Of a stretch of 44,852 bases of DNA, positions 7,225 to 16,700 are shown piece by piece; the first letter of the stretch is position 1, and each line of letters starts with the position of its first letter. The translations under genes and the position numbers were made by a program. Below the pieces are notes generated by a model. That model had not been told where the DNA came from. It did not search any database and worked only from the letters and a program-made list of their open reading frames with translations. This DNA is from Ch67 sp964491665. Its GTDB lineage: Bacteria > Pseudomonadota > Gammaproteobacteria > Pseudomonadales > Ketobacteraceae. The stretch spans positions 1-44,852 of the forward strand of contig CAZBII010000017.1 of the NCBI GenBank assembly GCA_964491665.1, in the 5' to 3' direction.

Positions 7225-9537
7225 ATGAATAACAAAAAAAGCATCTACTGGCTGGCGCCCCTGACGCTGGCCCTGGCTGCCTGCCAGCCGGCCGGGGATT
7301 TCCCCGATCAGGACGGACTCTGTGATTTCGACCAGCTGCGGGAAAACGAGCGCGCGGCCTCGGCCGCCAGCTTCCCCATTCCGGTTATCAGCACGATGGC
7401 GGTGAACGGCACCGTGGTGTGGGACTCCGCCAATCCCCCCGCCACGCCGCCCACCCTCAAGCCCAACGACACCGTGACCCTCACCGGCACCGGCTTTGGC
7501 AACGGCACCGACACGGACTTCAGCAAGATCATGATCGGCAACACCCGCGTGCTGGAAACCGATCTCACCATGTACAAGCAGAAGCTGGATATCGAGGCCC
7601 AGGTCAACTACGAAACCACCAGCGTCCTCAGCACCTGGAAGAAGGACATCGTCAGCTGGACCCCCACCCAGATCCGCTTCAAGGTGCCCGGCCATGTCAG
7701 CAGCGGACCGCTGCAGGTCCAGGTGCAGAAGCGCACCGGCTATCTGGAATCGCTGATCAATCCGGGCCAGCCGCACAACGTCATCGATGCCCTCACCAAG
7801 CGCATCACCGACGAGAACTTCGAGCACAAGTGCGATATCGTCTCCACCCTCAGCAACGCCAAGAGCACCGCGCCACTGGCAGTCAACGTGGTGAACACCG
7901 GCTTTGCCGCACTGGAAAAGCGCGGACGGGAAATCTTCTGGTCCTATGACTACAACATCGGCCTGGCCCACGCCGTGCGCAACCTGAGCTGGAAGAACAT
8001 CTTCGAATACAAGACCACCGACCCCATCACCCGCGAAGTGGCCGACCCCGCCAAGCTGTTCGGCGCCTATCCCACCGTGGCCGGCGAAGTGCCGGTGGAA
8101 GCCATCAACGACGTCTACTTCAACCCCTACCCGCAGCCCAACCCGATTCCCGGCTTTCTCACCGTGCAGCCGCAGCTGACCAAGGGCAACACCCGCAACA
8201 GCGGCTGGGTCGGCTACCGCTACGCCCAGGCCAGCCATCCCTACACCGGACCGGGCGAATGGATCGGCTTCAACTGCGCCTCCTGCCATTCCTACAAGGT
8301 GTCCTATCAAAAAGGCAGCGGCAGCGTGACCAAGGTGATCCCCGGCCTGCCCAACCCGCGCTGGTCCATGAAGTGGGCCGTGCTGGGCAACAAGTCCGGC
8401 GACACCACCGCCACCTTCGACGGCATCGAAGCCAACGAGGAAGGCCCGAGCTGGGATCCGGGCAAACAGGCCGTCGACAAGACCGCGCTGCTGTACTTCA
8501 TGCCGGCCGGCGCCGGCGAGCACAACATCGTCCGCCTGTCCGACGAAGGCAGCGAAACCGACAACGACTACCAGTTCTCGCCCATCGCGATTCCCAACGT
8601 CACCAACTACATGACGATCCGCCGCTCGCTGTCGCACACCGAAAGCTATGTCGGCTTTGAAGGCTCGTACATCCACGCGGAAGAACCCGATGGCGCCACC
8701 GGCTCCATGCTGGCGTCGGAACTCAAGGCACTGACCGCCTACATGACCACGCTGGACCGGGACGACAATGACCTGCGCAACGTGGGCCTGTACCGCTGGC
8801 TGCAGTTCAACGGCAAGCTGGGCACGCAGACCGGCAACGGCAGCCTGACCGAAGGCACCTTCGTGCAGAACGGCTGGCAGAGCTATCCGGGCGTGGTCAG
8901 CGCGGTGAACGCCGGCAAAACCATCTTCGACCGCGACTGCGGCAGCTGCCACAACGACGCCCTGGGCGCGCACACCAGCGAGAAGATGTTCCGCCTGGAC
9001 GAAGTGGGCCGTTTCTTCACCCCCACCATCTACCACAAGGACCAGCAGTCGATCCGCGCCACCTTCCTGCGTGACATGTACTGGACCCAGCATCGCGGCC
9101 TGCTCACCGACGGCCACGTCCGCAACCTGGAGGATCTGGTGAACCCGGACCGCTGCACCGAAGGCAGCGACCTGTACAACCAGTACTACACCCTGCATCC
9201 GCCGGCCAATCCGGCGCTGGGCGGCCCGGACTTCCCGGAACCGTACCCGGCCGTCAACCGCAAGGGTGATGTGTTCCGCGTGCTGAAATCGGCATCCAGC
9301 AGCGACACCGATACCGGCGCCAAGCGCAACCGTTTCATCGAACGGCACAAGTATTTCGTGTCCGTGCCCTGGGACGACCAGTACTACTACTGGGACTACC
9401 AGAAGATGCGCGCCGAGTGGGGTCCGGATGAAATGGGCACGCCCGCGCCGGTGAACCTGCCCGCCGCGCCGCACCCCTGGTGCGCGCAGAATGCGTCCGA
9501 TGTCAGCAATCTGGTGCAGTACGTGCTGACGCTGTAA
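7225..9537 (+). CDS. Di-heme cytochrome c lipoprotein, rubber-oxygenase (RoxA/RoxB)-like or di-heme peroxidase family
   Basis: The 770-residue product begins with a lipoprotein signal ending LALAAC, with Cys20 as the lipidation site. Residues of about 50-170 form a beta-rich region resembling an IPT/TIG fold (NDTVTLTGTGFGNG). Two c-type haem motifs follow: CASCH at 351-355 and CGSCH at 572-576, 221 residues apart. That spacing is wider than in classical CcpA/MauG peroxidases as I recall them and nearer to the roughly 200 residues of rubber oxygenases RoxA and RoxB, which cleave poly-isoprene outside the cell. The RoxA assignment rests on length, haem spacing and motif type, not on alignment. 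The lipid anchor and the extra N-terminal domain are unlike RoxA. A MalT-like regulator is divergent, and a strong terminator follows. Confidence 0.72.
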   Translation: MNNKKSIYWLAPLTLALAACQPAGDFPDQDGLCDFDQLRENERAASAASFPIPVISTMAVNGTVVWDSANPPATPPTLKPNDTVTLTGTGFGNGTDTDFSKIMIGNTRVLETDLTMYKQKLDIEAQVNYETTSVLSTWKKDIVSWTPTQIRFKVPGHVSSGPLQVQVQKRTGYLESLINPGQPHNVIDALTKRITDENFEHKCDIVSTLSNAKSTAPLAVNVVNTGFAALEKRGREIFWSYDYNIGLAHAVRNLSWKNIFEYKTTDPITREVADPAKLFGAYPTVAGEVPVEAINDVYFNPYPQPNPIPGFLTVQPQLTKGNTRNSGWVGYRYAQASHPYTGPGEWIGFNCASCHSYKVSYQKGSGSVTKVIPGLPNPRWSMKWAVLGNKSGDTTATFDGIEANEEGPSWDPGKQAVDKTALLYFMPAGAGEHNIVRLSDEGSETDNDYQFSPIAIPNVTNYMTIRRSLSHTESYVGFEGSYIHAEEPDGATGSMLASELKALTAYMTTLDRDDNDLRNVGLYRWLQFNGKLGTQTGNGSLTEGTFVQNGWQSYPGVVSAVNAGKTIFDRDCGSCHNDALGAHTSEKMFRLDEVGRFFTPTIYHKDQQSIRATFLRDMYWTQHRGLLTDGHVRNLEDLVNPDRCTEGSDLYNQYYTLHPPANPALGGPDFPEPYPAVNRKGDVFRVLKSASSSDTDTGAKRNRFIERHKYFVSVPWDDQYYYWDYQKMRAEWGPDEMGTPAPVNLPAAPHPWCAQNASDVSNLVQYVLTL

Positions 9538-9560
9538 ACGCGTCCATTGCCACAAACTCG

Positions 9561-9590
9561 ACGGGGCCTGCGGGCCCCGTTGTCATTTTT
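9561..9590 (+). terminator. Rho-independent terminator after the di-heme cytochrome gene
   Basis: An 8-bp stem (ACGGGGCC at 9561-9568 pairing with GGCCCCGT at 9573-9580) closes a four-base loop and is followed by TGTCATTTTT. It begins 23 bp after the stop codon at 9537. Confidence 0.85.
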
Positions 9591-9605
9591 CGCACGCTCA
9601 ACACT

Positions 9606-9624
9606 GGTATGGTCACTGCATACC
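9606..9624. promoter_or_regulatory. Inverted repeat GGTATG-N7-CATACC upstream of truncated haemoglobin
   Basis: The 19-bp element has perfect six-base arms at 9606-9611 and 9619-9624. It is about 93 bp before the glbN start and downstream of the previous terminator, so it is placed for an operator. It does not match the NsrR, NorR or FNR consensus that I know. Confidence 0.4.
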
Positions 9625-9716
9625 CCTTCTGGCATACGAGATTTACGCCCCCGCCGCCTGTACCATGACGGTGCACATTTGGGGTGCATAACCTATCCAT
9701 TTCGAGAGGGAACAAC

Positions 9717-10091
9717 ATGACATCACTGTACGAACGCATTGGTGGCGAAGCCGCCGTTGACGCCGCCGTGGACCGCTTCTACGTGAAAGTGCTGGCTGAC
9801 GATCGCATCCGCCACTTCTTCGAAGGCGTGGACATGGCCAAGCAGCATCGCATGCAGAAAGGCTTTTTCACTTTCGCTTTCGGCGGCCCGGCCAACTACT
9901 CCGGCCGCGGCATGGAAGCAGCGCACCGCAAACTGGTGAACGAACTGGGCCTGAACGACAGCCATTACGACGCCGTGATGGAAAACCTGGGCGCCACCCT
10001 GCAGGAACTGGGTGTGCCGGCCGAGCTGATCGCCGAAGCCGCCGCCATCGCCGAAAGCGTGCGCGGACCGGTACTGGGTCGCAAGGAATAA
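9717..10091 (+). CDS. glbN: Truncated haemoglobin, group I
   Basis: The 124-residue protein is full length for a 2-on-2 truncated globin. It begins MTSLYERIGGEAAVDAAVDR, with the B10 tyrosine at Tyr22 (RFY). The proximal haem-binding histidine is His70 in MEAAHRKLV, and FTFAFGGPANYSGRGM is the typical EF-loop region. Such proteins bind oxygen and often convert nitric oxide to nitrate in the cytoplasm. The ATG at 9717 is preceded by a good ribosome site (GAGAGGGA) and matches the family start. It is monocistronic, with terminators on both sides. Confidence 0.95.
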   Translation: MTSLYERIGGEAAVDAAVDRFYVKVLADDRIRHFFEGVDMAKQHRMQKGFFTFAFGGPANYSGRGMEAAHRKLVNELGLNDSHYDAVMENLGATLQELGVPAELIAEAAAIAESVRGPVLGRKE

Positions 10092-10101
10092 GCAGCGCCC
10101 A

Positions 10102-10130
10102 CAAAAAAGCCCCGCATGCGGGGCTTTTTT
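10102..10130. terminator. Bidirectional terminator between glbN and fimV
   Basis: The sequence AAAAAAGCCCCGCATGCGGGGCTTTTTT is a perfect palindrome with a GC stem and A/T tracts on both sides. It can end glbN on the plus strand. It also lies just past the stop of the convergent FimV-like gene at 10165. Confidence 0.93.
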
Positions 10131-10164
10131 ATTGCACGTCACTTTCTCTCTCGCATCCGCCGGC

Positions 10165-11991
10165 TCAGCGCTTCATCTGCAGCTGCGCCCGCAACCGCAC
10201 CGCTTCTTCCAGCAACTGCTGATTGCCCATCCGCTGCAGCACTTCCATCTGTTCATCGAACGCCTTCCAGTCACCCATGCCGGCATATACCTGCATCAGG
10301 TACAGACGCAGATCCGCCCGCGCCGGACGCTTGGAAATCTCGGTCAGGATCACGTTCAGCGCTTTCTGGTACTGGCTGTACAGCAGGTACAGATCGATCA
10401 TCTGCTTGAGATCGTCCGCCGGCTGGCCACCCATGGACGGCACTGACTCGGTCACCACCGGCACGCTGTGATCAGCCTTCTCGCGAATCTGCTGCAGCGC
10501 CTGGCGCACCTGCTCCGGCGAATCGGCGCGGCTGCGATCACGGCCGGCACCAAACACCAGTTCATACAGGTCCCCGTTCTTCACGTCCTCGGTCTGGCGG
10601 ATGCGGTGCACGCGCCGGGCACGCAGACCGAGAAAGGCCACCAGCGCACCCATGGGCAGCAGCGCCAGCCAGTACCACAGGCCAGAACCGCCCTGGGACA
10701 CCAGCAGATTGGACACGGCCGGCGAGCCATTCAGATCCGCCGGCAGGGTCACCCGCAGGGACGGCGCGGCATCGTCGGTACGGGACAGCATGCTCTGCAG
10801 GGTCACGGCCGGCGCGGTCTCGATACCGGCGCTGACGGCCGGTGCGGCGGCTTCATGCACCGCTGTTTCCTGTGGCACCGCTGTCTCGCTGGGGCTGACG
10901 GCCGCCACGGCGGCGTCTGTCGCCTCCTCCAGACCGGATGCCAGGGCGTCGGGTACACTGGCCGGACCGGCAACCGGCGTGGCCTCATCCAGATGCTGCC
11001 GATCCTTTTCCACGCCCTGCAGCGCCTGCGTCACGGCAATGCGCCGCTCCAGCACCGCCGCCATCTCATCCTTCACCTGATCCTGATATTGCTGCAATTC
11101 GGCTTTTTCGCGCTGCAGCCGGGCAATGGCCGCCTGCAGTTCCGCCACAGTCTCCGGCACCTGCACCTGCTGCGCCTGCGCCAGTTCCGCCTGCAGGTCG
11201 CGCGCGGGCAATGTCGCCACCGCCTGCGGTTCCGGTGCCGTGGCCTGCGCGGCCGGCAGACGCAGCACCGCGCCCTGCTTCAGCCGGTCGGGATCGCCGC
11301 CAATGAACGCCGCCGGATTGGCCGCCAGCAACTGGTCCATCAAGGCCGCCTGCGACTCACCACCTGCAGCCTGCAGACGCCGGGCAATCTTCCACAGGGA
11401 ATCGCCGGACTGCACGGTGTAGGGCTGGGAAAAACGGGACAGGTCGACATCGACGGCTGGACGCGGTTCCGGCCGGGCGCGAGTGGCTGTCCTTGCCGGC
11501 TGCTGCTGCCTGACTGGCGCAACCGACTGCGCTGCCAGCGCCACCGCAGCGGCTTCCACCGGCGCGGCACCCGGCTGCGGCTGGGACTGCTGGCGCCGGG
11601 CCGCATAGGCGGGCGGGTCCAGCAGCAGGTTGTAGCGGCGATAGGTGGTACCGGTGGGCCAGCTCAGTTCCACCACGATGTCCAGAAACGGCTCCTGCAC
11701 GCTGCCATTGCTGACCGCCTGCACCTGCAGACCGCGGCCGGCATGCTGCACACTGAAACCGATCTGGTTGTGGAACGGCTCGTAACGGGCGCCGAAACGC
11801 TCGTAAATCTCGGGACGGGCAATGCGGACCCGGATGTCCTCTTCGCTGTAATCACCCGGCGACAGCAGCGGGATGGCCGCCTGCAGCGGATTGCCCAGGT
11901 AGGACTGCACATCCAGCTCACCCAATCCCATGCCCTGCGCGACACCCGCCTGCGCCAGCGCACCCGCCAGTACCAGATAACGAAACTTCAT
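10165..11991 (-). CDS. fimV: FimV-like peptidoglycan-binding hub protein
   Basis: The 608-residue product starts with a signal peptide and the FimV N-terminal motif GLGELDVQSYLGNPLQAAIP. A LysM-type domain follows near residues 190-250 (PYTVQSGDSLWKIARRLQAA), then a coiled coil (ARLQREKAELQQYQDQVK). One membrane segment lies near residue 440 (LWYWLALLPMGALVAFLGLR). The cytoplasmic end has the FimV C-terminal TPR-like helix set (DLKQMIDLYLLYSQYQKALN and MQVYAGMGDWKAFDEQ). FimV organises the cell pole, type IV pilus assembly and cyclic-AMP signalling in Pseudomonas. This copy is shorter than the roughly 920 residues of P. aeruginosa FimV, mainly in the acidic cytoplasmic linker. In many genomes fimV lies near truA and asd; that context is absent here. 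Confidence 0.88.
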   Translation of the reverse strand: MKFRYLVLAGALAQAGVAQGMGLGELDVQSYLGNPLQAAIPLLSPGDYSEEDIRVRIARPEIYERFGARYEPFHNQIGFSVQHAGRGLQVQAVSNGSVQEPFLDIVVELSWPTGTTYRRYNLLLDPPAYAARRQQSQPQPGAAPVEAAAVALAAQSVAPVRQQQPARTATRARPEPRPAVDVDLSRFSQPYTVQSGDSLWKIARRLQAAGGESQAALMDQLLAANPAAFIGGDPDRLKQGAVLRLPAAQATAPEPQAVATLPARDLQAELAQAQQVQVPETVAELQAAIARLQREKAELQQYQDQVKDEMAAVLERRIAVTQALQGVEKDRQHLDEATPVAGPASVPDALASGLEEATDAAVAAVSPSETAVPQETAVHEAAAPAVSAGIETAPAVTLQSMLSRTDDAAPSLRVTLPADLNGSPAVSNLLVSQGGSGLWYWLALLPMGALVAFLGLRARRVHRIRQTEDVKNGDLYELVFGAGRDRSRADSPEQVRQALQQIREKADHSVPVVTESVPSMGGQPADDLKQMIDLYLLYSQYQKALNVILTEISKRPARADLRLYLMQVYAGMGDWKAFDEQMEVLQRMGNQQLLEEAVRLRAQLQMKR

Positions 11992-12183
11992 GCGACGCCC
12001 CGATTCCCACGTTGGGAGTTCAGATGGAATTTGCTAACTGTAGCTCATTTTTTGAACAAATCACTTGATCCGCAACAGGATCAGTGCGCAATCATAACCA
12101 GAAATACAACCTGTTGAATTTCTGTAGCCGAAGCCCGCTGTCCTAGAATCAGAACTGATTCATCCGTAACGGAAACTCACACA

Positions 12184-13086
12184 ATGGAACATTGGGACGA
12201 AGGTGTCTATCGCATTCAGGGGCGCACTCAGGTCCACAGCGGCACCTGCGACGCGAAGCCCCTGATCCTGTCCTGCGGCGTGCATGGCGACGAGACCGCA
12301 CCGGTGCAGGTACTGCAACAGCTGCTGGACGACATCCACAACCGCCGTTTCAGCGTGCAACGCCCATGCCTGCTGATCTTCGGCAATCCCCCCGCCATCG
12401 CCCAGGGCCGCCGCCACATCCGCCACAACCTGAACCGCCTGTTCGGCCTGCCGCACCACCCGCCCGGCTATGAGGGGGAGCGGGCCGCGAATCTGGAGCA
12501 GTATTGCCGCGACTTCCGCGACCTGTTCGGCACCGGCTGGCACCTCGACCTGCACGCCACCATCAAGCCCTCGCGCCACCGCCATTTCGCGCTGCAGCCG
12601 CTGGCACCGCATCCCTACAACTCGCGCTGGCCCGCCGCGCTGGCCCAGGCCGGCTTCACCGCGCTGGTGCAGCAGACCACCCCGGCCCACACCTTCGCCC
12701 ATTTCACCGCCAACGCTCTGGGCTACGACAGTTTCACCCTGGAATGCGGAGATATTGCCAACGGCGCGCCCGACACAACGGCCACCGGCGATCGGCTGGA
12801 CCACTTCGTGCGCCAGCTGCTCAGCCACGATGAATTGGCCGGCGGCAACGCACACCCGCAGCACTACCGCGTCGCCATCGACCTGATCCGGCACTCGGCT
12901 GATTTTCACTTTGCAGTGGATGAAAAGGGCGAGAACTTTGCCACCTTTCCGCGCGGCACAGTGATCGCGCGGGAGGATGGCAAGGCGGTGCAGGCACCGG
13001 TGGACAATTGCGCCCTGCTGTTTGCCAACAGTCAGGTGCCGGTGGGCGACCGGGCGGGCTTACTGCTGGAAACCGTGAACGACTGA
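12184..13086 (+). CDS. astE: AstE/aspartoacylase-family zinc deacylase (succinylglutamate desuccinylase-like)
   Basis: At 300 residues it is close to AstE in length. The zinc ligands of the M14 carboxypeptidase-like family are visible: His34 and Glu37 in GVHGDETAP, and His124 in HLDLHATI. HNLNRLFG supplies the substrate-binding Asn-Arg pair, and the catalytic base is probably Glu187 in FTLECGD. AstE releases succinate from N-succinylglutamate in the last step of the arginine succinyltransferase pathway. No other ast gene is in the window, so a different amide substrate is possible and the symbol is tentative. The ATG at 12184 follows a 192-bp gap shared with the divergent FimV-like gene. It converges on a PF05618-type gene with only 5 bp between the stops. 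Confidence 0.83.
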   Translation: MEHWDEGVYRIQGRTQVHSGTCDAKPLILSCGVHGDETAPVQVLQQLLDDIHNRRFSVQRPCLLIFGNPPAIAQGRRHIRHNLNRLFGLPHHPPGYEGERAANLEQYCRDFRDLFGTGWHLDLHATIKPSRHRHFALQPLAPHPYNSRWPAALAQAGFTALVQQTTPAHTFAHFTANALGYDSFTLECGDIANGAPDTTATGDRLDHFVRQLLSHDELAGGNAHPQHYRVAIDLIRHSADFHFAVDEKGENFATFPRGTVIAREDGKAVQAPVDNCALLFANSQVPVGDRAGLLLETVND

Positions 13087-13091
13087 CGTAA

Positions 13092-13640
13092 TTACAGCAA
13101 TTGCGCCGGCGCGCCGGTCACATGAATGCGGGATGGATCGACAATCACCGCCGTATCCAGAAAACGCCGCCCCAGCAGCACCGGATAAATGAACGCATCG
13201 CGGTCGGTCAGCGTGAATTCCGTGACATAGGTTTTATCACCGATGGTCATCGCCAGATCCACCGCCGGCCGCTGCACGAAATCCACCGTGTGCTGCTTGA
13301 TCTTCACCATGCGCTTGACCGGCGCCTCGATGACTTTTTTCTGCCGTGGCACCGCCGGCATGCCGTGCTTGGCCGGACGCTTCGGCTTCTCAAACTCGAA
13401 GCGCACCCACTGCTGGCCGTTACGGGTAAAGTATTCAATGTCTTCGGCATGGATCGACGAGGTTTTCGCGCCGGTATCCAGCTTGGCCTTGGCAATCACG
13501 CCCGACTCCAGCGTCACGAATTCCACCCAGCCAAGAATGGCACGGCCATTGACCATGTGGGGGGATTGCTGGTTGGCGGAAACGGAAAACGCAACAAGTA
13601 CGGCAACACAAAACGCGGCAATTCGGACAACACTTCTCAT
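13092..13640 (-). CDS. Retropepsin-like / RimB-type protein (PF05618 family, 'ATP-dependent zinc protease')
   Basis: The 182-residue protein has a signal peptide or membrane anchor (IAAFCVAVLVAFSVSA) and then one compact domain. It carries the aspartic-protease-type motif KLDTGAKTSS, with Asp55-Thr56-Gly57, and later YPVLLGRRFLDTAVIVDPS, as in viral retropepsins. Databases call the family an ATP-dependent zinc protease, but the fold is retropepsin-like. Relatives are often linked to RimK ATP-grasp ligases and to AstE-like deacylases. Here an AstE-like gene converges on it, but no rimK is present in the window. The ATG at 13640 was chosen; a TTG 24 bp upstream is possible. The exported location suggests a role in the periplasm. 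Confidence 0.83.
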   Translation of the reverse strand: MRSVVRIAAFCVAVLVAFSVSANQQSPHMVNGRAILGWVEFVTLESGVIAKAKLDTGAKTSSIHAEDIEYFTRNGQQWVRFEFEKPKRPAKHGMPAVPRQKKVIEAPVKRMVKIKQHTVDFVQRPAVDLAMTIGDKTYVTEFTLTDRDAFIYPVLLGRRFLDTAVIVDPSRIHVTGAPAQLL

Positions 13641-13696
13641 ACTGCGGCTATCTGTCTGATTCAAAAAGGGGTTGATGGGCTGGCTAATAAATGGGG

Positions 13697-13729
13697 CCGG
13701 AGGCGGCCTTTTTCAAGGACCGCATCCGG
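13697..13729. terminator. Long GC hairpin between the large lipoprotein and the retropepsin-like gene
   Basis: On the minus strand the arms CCGGA, GCGG and CCTT pair with AAGG, CCGC and TCCGG, with one-base interruptions and a GAAA loop. It lies about 70 bp past the lipoprotein stop at 13800. Only a weak ATTTATT follows, so termination is plausible but not certain. Confidence 0.5.
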
Positions 13730-13799
13730 CAGGGAAAGTTTAGCGGGTTTGGGGGGGATTTGCAGAATGCCGGCAATTGCGGGCAACTGCACATCCCCG

Positions 13800-16700
13800 C
13801 TAATGATAAAAATGTAAACCCTTCGACGTGACAACCAGCGCCTTGTCACCGCCTCTGAGCGGGTCAAGATTGTAATAACCGTATTCGGTCATGAAACCCA
13901 CCAGTGAATTGGATTGCCACACAATGCCACCATCACTGGCACTGACTTCATACAATCTGGAAAACAGCTTGCGCGAACTGACTGGCGACTCGAACAAATT
14001 TCCATAGCTGCCAGCCAGCAGCAAATGCTGAGTGCCCGGCGCCCGGTTTTTCTGTATCACCGGATCGGAAACGGCCACATCAAACGTACGAACCTGACCT
14101 GTATTCACGCTTATCACCCAGAATCGGGAAAGAGATCCGCTGGCATTGGACGTCGCATCCCGATACACCACTATTTCTTCCGCTGCATCCCCGGCCACAT
14201 CCAGCACCGCCATGGAGTGCGGCTTCAGCGCGGCAGACTCGATTGGATAACGCCCGACTTCTACAATTCCTCCCCGCACAAAGTCGTACATGACCAGCAC
14301 AGCGCCACCCCCGAAAATGCGGAACAACACTGCCAGCCGCTGTTCTTCACCAAACGAAGATCCCACCAGTATGGCGGCAACACACGACGACTGCGCTCCG
14401 TTCACCACAAGATCTGTCGTCCAGACCGGTTGCGATGAATTCATGCGATACCATGACAAAGATCCCGCCGGACTGGAAATTCCACAGCGAAAAGCGTCGT
14501 ACTCCTGATCGCCATCGAAATCGGATACGGTCCAGCGATCGACGCCAAATGTACTTTGATTTCCCACAAACTGCCCGATCAAGGTGCCCGCAGGAACCGA
14601 CTGGAGCTCAACCGTTGCATCCACCATATTGCGGGTGAGCGCGACAGCAGTGCCATCAGTCTGGGCCAGCTGCGGAACAAGAACGTCCGCTGCCGGAGCA
14701 TTGAGTGCTGGATCGATGGTTCCCCACTCCAATGCATTATCGCCGTCAAACTCGACAAAACCCAACGGATTCACTGCGGGATGACTGGTCCTGTAGTTCG
14801 CCAGAATTTTGCTGCCATCCCACACAGGCCCAAAAGCCGACTGAAGATTGCTGCCGGTCGTGAAAGAAAAAATCTCCATGCCCCCGGTATCAATATCAGT
14901 CAGCGCGACTGCATTCTCCCGAAGCTGCACCAGCTGGTTTTGAACTAACGGCAGCCTCCACAGTGAATTGCCCAACTGCGCGTTGCCAAATTCCAATGTC
15001 CGCGCTGCACTGAGCACGCCGTCTGCGTACACAAAACGATAAAGTGTCGTCGAGAATGACTGCTGCAGATACAGATCTGCAGTTGCATCAGGCATGGCCT
15101 TGGCAAACACGATGTTGGGACACCAGGGCACATCAGCACCCAGTGGATTCTGCACGGATGCCTGTGAAATTCTGGCAAGGTTGCTGGCACTATGAATCGA
15201 AAAAAGCAGCTGAGATGGGAAACTGCACTCAGTGTTACCCTCTACCAGAATGATTTCGCCGGCAGCACTCCCCGTAACATTGGCAATAAAGGCCGTCCTG
15301 CTTCCAACTAAAGACGTGAGATTTCGCGTCGTTGAACCAAAGCCATACAGGCGACCGTCTTCCATCAAAAATTCCGGTTCGGCATCTGCATCGATATTGC
15401 CCGCTGATTTCACCAGGGAAGTACCTGCCTCGAACGTCGACGTAACACTGCCCGACGCCATCGAATAGCGGAAAAAGCGGGTTCCTGCCTGCAGCACAAA
15501 CCCGTTCATGGCCGTTTCTGCCGGATACAGGCTCACATCCAGGAAACTGCTCAGTCCACTGAAGCGCGCAAGAGAAGCAGTGCCAACTTCCACATCCGTC
15601 ACTGGCTCGATCACGCGAATGCTGTCGGCATAAACCAGAATCAACTCGACATCGCCGTCGCCATCAAAATCCTGGATGGCCATGGTCTGCAGACGGGAGG
15701 TCTCGGAAAAGTTCCGCCCCACATGCGACACAACCCGCTGCCCTGCAACCAACTCAAAAATCAGATAGGAGTTACCCCACTTGCAGACATAATCAACGGA
15801 ACTATTCCCATCGATCCGTCCCCAGATGGGGTTTTCGCAACTCTCGGAAAATGGAACGATATCCAGGTCAGCACTGCTATCACTCACACTGGCATCGAAT
15901 TGAATGCTGGACTGTCTGCCATTATCGGCAATTGCCTGAATACTGATATTGCCATGCCTCTCATAGAGCGGAAGCTCGGGAACGCCTGAAATAACACCCT
16001 GACTGGAAATTGTGACTCCCCTGGGAGCATGACCTATTGAAAAGCCAAACGGACCATCGAGTGAATCGTTGACAATATTCAGTGCAACATTAAGCTGCTC
16101 GCCTCGACCTACATTCACTTCACCCGCATTTTCAAACACCGCCGGTAGCGGGAGGACATCAATCGACACCAGCCTGGTCACCGGAGCAGAAGTACCATCA
16201 GCAGCCGTAATTTCCAGCACATGTTCTCCCTGACAGGGAAATGTCAGTTCGACGGACAGCGCATCACGTTGCTGAATCTGATGTCCACAGCCTGCAGGAG
16301 CATTAACCACCCGGAAGGAATACAGCAAAAGATCCGCAGGATCTGACACATGATTCTGTGCATTCAGCGTCAACATCGCATTCCGATCGACTGAAACCGG
16401 CGCGCTATTGAGAATCCGGGGCTGCTGATTGACGGTCTCAGGCCAGTCCAGAATCGCATGTGGCTCAAAACTGCCGATCAATTCGAATTGACTCAATGCC
16501 GGATTAAGCAGCGTCAGGTTGAAGCCGGTGATGAAAGGCTCGTAATAGGAATGATTGTCTGCAGCAGCGAAATCCAGAATACCCTGGGTACCGTTGCCAC
16601 CCGTGAAGACCAGAGGATTCGAATTCATTTCGCTGCTGACAATGACTTTGCCGTCGACAGAGTCACGCATTTCAGCGTGCACGGAGGCAGCGTTGTCATC

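Noticed and set aside
7015..9555. Minus-strand frame that would extend the LuxR regulator upstream over the cytochrome gene
   Set aside because: The extension is Val/Gly-rich antisense sequence of a clear cytochrome gene, while the regulator has its ATP-binding domain directly after the ATG at 7014.
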